Origin: Isoetes taiwanensis
Taxonomy: Eukaryota > Streptophyta > Lycopodiopsida > Isoetales > Isoetaceae
NCBI GenBank assembly: GCA_021234155.1
Contig: JAJEKV010000054.1
Location: forward strand, 8,574,655-8,638,654
Length of the DNA: 64,000 nt
Direction of reading: 5' to 3'
A program made the translations under genes and the position numbers. Below are positions 56,801 through 64,000 of the stretch, piece after piece. The notes beneath the pieces were generated by a model, which was not told the DNA's origin, did no database searches, and saw only the letters and a list, made by a program, of their open reading frames with translations. Position 1 is the stretch's first letter. Every line of letters starts with the position of its first letter.

Positions 56801-58929
56801 CTAAGCAGGTACCTGCCCCTCATTCCCCCTCTTTCCAACAGTAGCATAAACACATTATCAAATCATGCCCATAACATTGCCCTTTGATGATGATTCAAGT
56901 GAATTTTGAATAGGCGGCATAACCAAAGAGAGAATTTAGAAAATATTTGTGTCCACATAACAGGAGAACAAAGTGGGAAAACCAATACAGTATAAAACAG
57001 TTTCATAGAAGATGCCAGATTACCGTGAATGCACAGGCACGCAAAATGAAGTTGAACGTGTAAGTTGATGGTCTCTCACTTATGTTCCCCTCAAGCATTT
57101 GATGGAGAAGATCTTCAGCCTTGTCAAGCTCTAGTATTTTGCAGTACCCTTCAACTAATGCACTGTAGGTAAAAACGTCAGGTTCTAAGCCATCACCTTC
57201 CATGGCCTGAAACTGTGAAATAGAAACATGGAAGAATGCTTCACAACCATAGATGTATTTCATAGTGTTGCCAATGACCATTAACACTTACAACTTTGAG
57301 AGCATCATCAATTCCCTTCCCTTTTGCCACAGCTCTTATAAGTGCATTGTACGAGTATATGTTCAACTCTAATTCCATCCGCTTCATCTACAGCAGGAAG
57401 AGAAACTCTGAGGGCCACAACTTTGTTTACACAAGTCTCCAACATATGGCACAATAGCTATTGCTCAAGCGTTGACCTAACACAGGAAGTGATTAGCCCC
57501 CCAGAAGACATGTGATTTATAATAGTAACATGCCATCTTTTGTGTGAGGTTTCAACTTGACAAAGAGAATGTAGAAAGCACCTCAGAGAACAAAAATTCT
57601 GTCAACTCATATCGTCCATCCTTTCCAGCAGCATTCAATAGGGCATTGAAGGCTTGAGAGATAACTTTCTTGATGGAAGGTTTATCATTCTCGAGATCAA
57701 TGGCAACCTCCTTAGAGTAAAGGTCTAACATTTCTTTCAGGGCAACCACAGCATCTTCAATACTTCCAGTCTCACAAAGCGCAATAATATAATAACGATA
57801 TGATGAAATGTCTAATGCATTCATTTCCTGAATCTTCCTCCAGAAGGTTTTCACTGCTACATTATCTTTCCTTTTTCCTGAAAGCTGTAAACAAGCATTG
57901 TGTCAATCACACTAGCTAGTAATGTTATAGGAAGTCCATGATTCCTTGCTATCACGGGCATGCCAGGCAAGGAGGTAAAAGGATTGTTATGGAAAATTGG
58001 AATGAGAGAATAATCCTATACCCTCATAAGTTCAAGATAGGTTCCCGTATTTTCTTCCACACCCTGATTCTTCATTAAATGCAAACACCTTTTTGCAAGA
58101 TCTGTATTGCATGCAGATGCACAGCCACTTAATACTGAATTATACATTGTAATATTTGGTTGTATCTTTCCTTTACTATCTAGAGACATCGATTCCAAAA
58201 GCTCCACAGCCTGCGATAATATTTCATCCCGCAAGAGTAAGTCATAACTGCTTAAAGAGAGAGATGATTCATGAAAACAAAGAAAAACAAAACCAACAGT
58301 TGTCAGTCACAACCTCGTGTAAATAGCCACCCCTGCTAAGGGCTCCAAGGAAATAACCATAGGAACATTCAGTCAGATGGTCCTTAAAAGTTTTGTAAGC
58401 CTCCATTGCTACCTGGATTGTCAGTTACAGATTGTGAATTTGATACATATAGCACTTATGTGAAATTAACACACATCAGCAAATTCCCTCCCTTCAGTTA
58501 TGAAGCAATTTTAGGCACACACCTTCCCATTGTTAGTTCGTGCACAGGCAACAAATACAGGACTCCAATCACCATGTAATGTTGTTGATTTTGCTGCCGA
58601 CAGGAGCTTTAATGCTTCCTCGTTTTTTCCCAACTGTATTGTCCGCACTATATCTGACTTCAATTTTGCTGATCTTTTTACTCTGCTCCTCTGTCCCTTC
58701 TTAGGTGGTATGGTTTGTGAAGCCTCTGACTCTGGCCCAGAGTCTGATGATCCAACAGGATATGCGAATCAGATTTAGTAGTAAAAGAGACAATGAAGAG
58801 AAATGACGTTTTCCTTCGTTTCACCGAATAGAAGGAAAACAAGGTTCTAGAACTACGATGCGGTTCTAGAAAAACACAAGAAATAGTGCCTTGCATTTGT
58901 GTTTCTATAGATAAGGAAAACATAGACAT
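53803..58929 (-). CDS. P-class pentatricopeptide repeat protein, about 11 exons
   Basis: Exons by GT-AG borders are ~58929-58523, 58412-58314, 58210-58022, 57884-57582, 57387-57292, 57212-57024, 56665-56447, 55556-55413, 55339-55151, 54843-54723 and 54372-53803 (stop). All joins from exon 2 on are in frame. PPR motifs include NITMYNSVLSGCASACNTDL, LNIYSYNALIRAVAKGKGID, PDVFTYSALVEGYCKILELD, PDICTYTALFCTFGI, PDIQTYNIMMFACGRSGNKE and PDIYTYNTLIKVLCISGELD. A helical non-PPR C-terminus follows (ELEMVSQELRLQERELMRLR). P-class PPR proteins bind organellar RNA. The N-terminus (MSMFSLSIETQMQGTISCVF, Ser/Arg-rich) resembles a transit peptide. Within exon 1 the frame shifts near 58758, from SFTTKSDS to AYPVGSSDSGPESEA: a sequencing slip, real 1-nt indel or missed intron. 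Ortholog not assigned. Confidence 0.9.
55705..55754. repeat. (TAGG)n/(TAGA)n microsatellite in a PPR intron
   Basis: About 12 tetranucleotide units in the ~890 bp intron between exons 7 and 8 (55557-56446). Confidence 0.9.
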
Positions 58930-60905
58930 TTCATATCAGCTGAACAGTGGTATGGAAAAATGGCTATTTCAAAAGATGATTTTTCCAACCGAAATATCAT
59001 GACCAGTTGGTGATAAAACCTGTTGGAGTGTTGGGGGCAGCAGAACGAACTCTGGTGAAGCTCTTGAGACCTCGGGTGATGAGGGAACAGGTACTGCGCG
59101 GCCGCTCGCTTGCGAACATTGTTTGCTTTCTACTACCAAACACCACTGCACAAAGTGTGTAGCAGCAGCCACGTCATGTGAAGACGTGGAAGCCACATCA
59201 GCGTTGCCAAGTAGACTTCTGTCCAATGTGGCAGATTGCTCAAGGGGATTGCCCTGGAGTTTAATCGGGTAGTCTTCGTTTTGCAGCCCCCTCTAACGTG
59301 GCATTATGTCAGCCCTTGATTTGTAGATTGTATGGTCTGGATCCGTGCACGTCAGGTGGGGGGGTTGTAAAAGGAAGGTGTCCTGTTTAATGAATCTGAT
59401 GCCAACATGTGTGACTGCTGATCTCTAATGCAATGTGGAAATTCTAGGTCATGGAGAGCTCCATATCCAATTAGGAAGTTCCACCCATGGAATTTGGGCC
59501 TAGCTATGATCACTATAATTAACGACAAGGGAGGCATGGTCTTGGTTTAGGAAACCTTTTAAGCACAATCGGCACATTTTCTGCTAGATCTAGTCCAGCC
59601 TACTAGCTACATATTCCTACTCTGCACAGTAACCAGAAAACTTGCGATTTTCAGTAGGAACTTTTTCTGCTATTTCTAAACAATACTATGAATTTTCAGA
59701 TTTACACGATAGGTTGCAAGATCCTCAGTATTTCCCGAACCATGGGCATGGTTAGTATTTATTTAGACAGAAAAATAGTTAGGCCCAAATTCCATTGAAT
59801 GGCATTTAACTCACGATCTTCCATCAGAGCCACTATTCCACTCCCATTTTGGCAAATTTTCAAGAACACGCAGCTATATCCAGGTGGGGCATATTCTTAA
59901 CAAAGAACCACAACAAACTCCTGGATGATCCTACCTACCTGGGAGTAAATCTTTGATATCACAAACTGTCGGGCTGTAATGGAATGTCAATAACTCAAAC
60001 TTTTGCAATTTGTGGACTTTTGCAATTCATCAAGGTAAGAAATTCCGACTTAGTGGAATTTGAGTCTTAGATGAAGAATTGTTTTGGTGGCGCTTAGAAC
60101 ATGTGGCAATCCATTAAGAATGCATGAAAGACTAAAATTTGAACAAGAAGATTAGCAATCTCTAATGTGGTAAAGAGCTTATATGTTGCATGCTCTATAT
60201 TGTTACTAGAGCCAGGTAGATTCCCCTACTTCATCCTAGCTGGAGGAGAGTTGTGCCACCTTCAATCTGGCGGCGTGAAGGTACTCTGATGTAATGATCA
60301 TAGGGCGGGGTGTATGTGATCTTTTATTGTGGCTCGGCGTATGAGTTGTTCTTTGGCATTGTTGTCACATTTGATGGGGTGCTTCAGAAGGTGGGAGTCA
60401 AGGGATGTTTTGTTGCTTTTCTTTCTTCAATTTTGGCTTTATGATGGGTTGGCATGTCTTTCTACCTTGCTTGAGTGATGTTTTGTTGCTTCTGTTACTT
60501 CAATCTTGGCTTTACGCTTGTTCGGTCTTGGTTGACATGTCTTTCTACCTTGTTTGAGGTTGTTGGAGCTAGAAATGAAAAGGGATCCTTCATAGTATTT
60601 ATGGTAGTGGAGAAGTATGTATTTTAAGAACTCAGTGCATGATCTGTATTATTACTCTTAGTACAAAGAGGCAATTGTTAATATATAGATGAGGATTACT
60701 TTATGTTATAGGTTGCTCTTAATTGATTATAGGAGCTTGCTTGTGATAAGAAGTAGGCCAATTCCCTTAGTACTTCTAGATGTCTCCATGCAATACTTCT
60801 TGGGTTGTATTTCTCCTTTGGAAAAGAATTATAGACCCCATAGAGGATTAAAACCACCAAGGCTTCTATTCAATTCCCTGTCTTAGTAAAAGTCTATTCT
60901 TCAAG
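58930..60905. other. upstream region of the PPR gene and intergenic DNA
   Basis: A short out-of-frame upstream ATG lies at about 58935 (stop after 9 codons). An 85-codon minus-strand ORF (58969-59226) just upstream is GC-richer but unrecognised and may be leader sequence. 59300-60900 is featureless. Confidence 0.4.
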
Positions 60906-60909
60906 GAGG

Positions 60910-61547
60910 CGATAGGTATGGCGGCCAGCCAGACTAACAGAACCAAGAATATCATCCAAACAGATGATAACAAAAGTGTCTAAGAACTCCCGAAAGACAT
61001 CATTGGCCATATGTTGGAATACTATTGGAGCATTGGTAAACTCAAACGGCATAACTATGTACTCAAAATGGCCATATCGAGTACGAAAAGCTGTTTTTCA
61101 CTCATCACCCTCTCGGATCCGGATAAGATTGTAGCCATCCCAAAGATCAATCTTCGTAAAATAACGCGCACCTTGGAGTCGTTTCAACAACTCTGGGATC
61201 AAAGGAAGTGGATACCGATTTGGCACTGTAATTTTATTGAGGCCACGATAATCAACTACCAGGCGCAAAGAATCATCCTTCTTTTTGACAAAGAAGATAG
61301 GTGCTTTAGCAAGGGACTGAAAATGCCGAATGAAACCAGTGGCTAGATTCCCTTCAATATAATCCCCCAAAACCTTCAACTCAGCGGGAGATAGACCATA
61401 TATCAGACCAGATGGCGGCATTGTCTCGGGCTGTAAAACAATAGGACAATCATATGGACGATGCTCTAGAAGCTTCCTAGCCCTCACTTTGTCAAAAACA
61501 TCAGGGAAGTCGCCATATTTATCTGGGAGCATTGGAGCAGACTTCAC
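60910..61547 (-). pseudogene. gypsy reverse transcriptase, truncated
   Basis: From 61547: YGDFPDVFDKVRARKLLEHR, PSGLIYGLSPAELKVLGDYI, APIFFVKKKDDSLRLVVDYR, GLNKITVPNRYPLPLIPELL and FTKIDLWDGYNLIRI. A TGA at about 61096 replaces a Trp codon. The frame then continues [34 protein letters not shown] and ICLDDIL (the catalytic DD) before homology ends. One stop plus truncation make it dead. Confidence 0.9.
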
Positions 61548-61699
61548 CAGTGCAGAGCTAGCCGACGGATGAACCTGAATTGCAAATACTGAACTTGGAT
61601 CTTGCCTTCCAGATTTAATAAACTCGTGAAGTGAAATCTTCGAGATACGAAACTGAGGGCGTAAAGAAGCCTCTACAGAAGCAGGAGCAGGAACATGAG

Positions 61700-61790
61700 C
61701 AACCTCTACAGAAGTAGGAGCTGGAGCAAGAACAGGAGCAAGAACTGGAGCAAGAACTGGAGCAAGAACTGGAGCAGGGGTAGGAGCAGG
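61700..61790. repeat. 12 bp minisatellite
   Basis: GGAGCAAGAACT repeated about four times, with variants on both sides to ~61900. In the minus-strand frame it would encode a Pro-Val-Leu-Ala repeat in the linker between protease and RT. Confidence 0.8.
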
Positions 61791-62066
61791 AATTGGAGTA
61801 GGAATAGGAGCTAGAGCTGGAGCGGGGGCATCATCTAAAACATGGTCAGAATTTGGGGCATGAACTGGAGCAGAGATGAGAGCTGAATCAGGACATGGAG
61901 CAGAAACTGGAACACTAAGAACGGAATCAGGAGCCCACGATACTGTACGGACTGAAGTAGATGTTGATGCAGAGTCCTGAACTGCAGATGAACTGGAGCT
62001 AGAGTTAGGACTAGCAAACCGAAAAGATCTAGCTCGCCAATCAATCTGTGGGTTATGTAGCTCGAG

Positions 62067-62546
62067 TCAAGGCAGACCCAAGACTACTGGCACATGTAGG
62101 CTAGCAATTAGGTTGAAGGAAATGCTACAAGAAGCTCCTTTGAACAAAACCTGAAGAGGTGCAGTACATTCTGTGACTGCGCCCGAGGAGATCTCACGTC
62201 CATCAATCACATCGACAGAACTGGGATGCTCAACCTTGCTTCTAGGAATGGCGTGCTTAGTGGCGAACACATTATCCATAAAGCAGGCATTTGCACCACA
62301 GTGAAGTTGCGCCAATGTTTTCAACCTCCCAACTTCTGATTCCAATGATATAGAGCTAAAAAATTCCTTGTTGATCTTATCTGATGGGATAAATTTGTCA
62401 AGAAGTATAGAAGGAGTCTGAGAAATGGTGGCCAGCCGACGAGAAACTCCTACTACTCGGACCGGCCCTTGAAGTTTTTTAGCTGATTTAGGCGCTTCAG
62501 AGGGCATCCACAAGCAATACGCATAACTCCTCCACAGTAGAGGCAA
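62067..62546 (-). pseudogene. gypsy protease region
   Basis: A 159-codon frame. The retropepsin site is decayed to LAQLHCGANACFMD (expected DSGA), followed by FATKHAIPRSK and FNLIASLHVPVVLGLPWL-like sequence (stop after VVLGLP). The change of the catalytic Asp argues against activity. Confidence 0.7.
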
Positions 62547-63350
62547 AGATTAGCCTCTCTCCGACGCTGCTTTTTGGCAGCAGATAGGGGTCCTCGAACT
62601 ACCTGATCAATCTGCATAGGTTCAGGTCCATACTTGCTGGATTCTACAGATGAGATCGGGGCAGATGTAGCTACACGCGCTTGGGTGATTGAAAAAGCCT
62701 GACTACATCTCTCTTGCCTATGTTCAAAGAGCCGATTATCACAACGGACTGCAAATCTGATGGCTTCTTCTAGAGTCCGAGGGTCCTCCATAGATAACAT
62801 ATCTTTGACATCCTCATGTAAACCCCTTCGAAAACAATCTCGAAGTGCAACATCATCCCCGGCTGTATCTACAGCAACTTGATGAAGCTGGACGAGAGCC
62901 TTGCCTTAGATTGCAAAGCTTTGTGACTGTTGTGCGCTGACGATCGTTGTCTCCAAAGCACGCCTCGAGCTCTGCAGTGAAGGCAGCAAAATCATACAAC
63001 TCTGGGGCTCCTTTCTCTATTAAGGGAGCAAGCCAACTTAGAGCTAGCCCTGTGAGGAGAGAACCAATTAACGCAACTTGTTCCTGGGCCGTGAGATACC
63101 TATGAGGATGGAGCTAGATCACAAGCCTGATCTGATTCAAAAAACCACGAAGCTTGGACCGAGTGCCGTCAAACTTCTCTGGCAGGCTAATCTTATGCTC
63201 TGATAGCCCCAATCCAGAGCTAGAAGCAGATTCATATGAAGCAACACATTCTTTAAGCTCTTTATTATCCAACTAAAACTGTTGGCATACTTGAACAAGC
63301 TGCTGGACCTGCTGCAATAAAGTCAAAACCTCCTCCATAGAGATAATCGT
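62453..63350 (-). pseudogene. gypsy gag with decayed zinc knuckle
   Basis: Start MEEVLTLLQQVQQLVQVCQQ at about 63340, a stop, then LPEKFDGTRSKLRGFLNQIR and ALIGSLLTGLALSWLAPLIE (capsid). After further breaks come FAVRCDNRLFEHRQERCSQA and a knuckle CLYCGGVMRIACGCP, in which the GH of the knuckle has changed to MR. At least three breaks. Confidence 0.8.
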
Positions 63351-63602
63351 CAAATATGAACAAAAAAAATGCTAGGGTCAAAGCAAGCAAGAACCGGTAA
63401 GTGATTCTAGTTCAAACTATCATAAACCTACGCGAAAACAAGGAAAATACGTGAAAAATATGGAATAAACACGCCAAGATCGGCAAAGAATCTGATATAT
63501 GAACAGGAATCAAAAGTACAATGGCTCGAAAGTATGAGATAGATGCCTAGAAGGCTCAAGACTGGCGTTGAATCGGAATGATTCGACAAGAAGAAGGTGC
63601 CT

Positions 63603-63612
63603 CCTTATATAT
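63603..63612 (-). promoter_or_regulatory. TATA box upstream of the gypsy gag
   Basis: The minus strand reads ATATATAAGG about 260 bp before the gag start. Confidence 0.6.
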
Positions 63613-63680
63613 CTAGGCCAATGGTCAGGATCGCGCCACTCCAATGGATGAGATCACGACAAGTGTCATACATGCATGTA

Positions 63681-63702
63681 GGTTCTAGAATATTCTAGAA
63701 CC
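63681..63702. promoter_or_regulatory. perfect heat-shock element
   Basis: A perfect 22 bp palindrome whose core TTCTAGAATATTCTAGAA is four alternating nGAAn units (TTC-N2-GAA-N2-TTC-N2-GAA), the optimal binding site for heat-shock factor trimers. It lies ~70 bp upstream of the TATA box on the minus strand, a normal HSE-to-TATA distance. Confidence 0.8.
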
Positions 63703-63759
63703 TCCCGGAAACAATCCCGCATATGAGGAAGATGTGAAAGAATATTTTTAACAAATATT

Positions 63760-63825
63760 GGTAGTGCATTTGGTGAAGGTGTATGACTTGTAACGTGAAG
63801 GTTGCAAGTTTGAACCCTGTCTTGT
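63760..63825 (+). mobile_element. tRNA-Thr-like SINE head
   Basis: TAGTGCATTTGGTGAAGG resembles an A box, GACTTGTAACGTGA an anticodon arm (UGU, Thr) and GCAAGTTTGAACCC a B box. The stem ends are not tRNA-like, so it is a tRNA-derived SINE rather than a gene. The 3' end is not defined. Confidence 0.55.
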
Positions 63826-64000
63826 GCAACTACTCTTTTGCATCCGTGTGACGACAGTATGATATTCGTATGATACGAATATTTGTATGGTTGTCACAGG
63901 CTTGACAGCATTAACTAATATAGAATATGCAAGTCCGTCTACCACTTAAAAAGTATTTCCAAATTTAAGAAAATAAATAAGTATGAAGAAGTAAAAGAGA

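Larger units (their letters stand above)
60906..63350 (-). mobile_element. truncated Ty3/gypsy retrotransposon
   Basis: Reads leftward: gag, zinc knuckle, protease, linker, then RT cut off just after the catalytic motif near 60910. No RNase H, integrase or flanking LTR pair was found. Its order and motifs are Ty3/gypsy, of a family different from the one at 20842. Confidence 0.85.

Overview
The window is nuclear DNA of a land plant, almost certainly a vascular plant with a repeat-rich genome. The evidence is an intron-bearing pentatricopeptide (PPR) gene, LTR retrotransposons primed by initiator tRNA-Met, hAT elements and abundant microsatellites. The species cannot be told from the sequence. 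Most of the 64 kb is nested mobile DNA. The one clearly intact host gene is the PPR gene on the minus strand (53803-58929, about 11 exons).

Layout. 0-5.4 kb: low-copy or degenerate sequence, with a diverged inverted duplication, small tandem duplications, an unrecognised ORF and an F-box-like fragment. 5.4-9.0 kb: a ~0.7 kb foldback element, then an old LTR split by a 1.6 kb hAT element that keeps the end of its transposase gene. 9463-14441: a decayed Ty1/copia element (TSD TTTGA). 15.1-32.3 kb: an unrecognised unit, then a non-LTR retrotransposon (LINE) with an L1-like ORF1. The LINE reverse transcriptase is cut in two by a Ty3/gypsy element (20842-30527, TSD AGAAG). 32.3-36.3 kb: little of note, a tRNA-Ser pseudogene, and an old LTR on the plus strand.

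36355-47668 is the most interesting object. It is an 11.3 kb LTR retrotransposon on the minus strand with TSD TTTTC, a tRNA-Met primer site and a polypurine tract. I recognise no reverse transcriptase or integrase in it. It carries a gene for a histone H3-like protein. The first exon encodes an exact H3 tail start (ARTKQTAR) followed by Met at the position of Lys9. Two short candidate introns restore one frame of about 324 codons, and the protein ends in a full-length H3 histone fold. Upstream of this gene, and upstream of a second unrecognised gene in the element, lie copies of an ~80 bp hairpin repeat at a strict 213-214 bp spacing, then AACCCTAAA motifs and a TATA box. This looks like a retrotransposon with its own H3 mimic and shared regulatory modules. 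A plausible but unproven role is interference with host H3K9-methylation silencing, or targeting to chromatin. One of its LTRs contains a 500 bp hAT MITE, and the sister LTR is the empty site.

47.7-53.0 kb holds a cluster of long palindromes and foldback elements, a 22 bp tandem array and a near-perfect 1077 bp tandem duplication. After the PPR gene, 60.9-63.4 kb is a truncated Ty3/gypsy element. A perfect four-unit heat-shock element sits upstream of its promoter. A tRNA-Thr-like SINE head follows at 63.76 kb.
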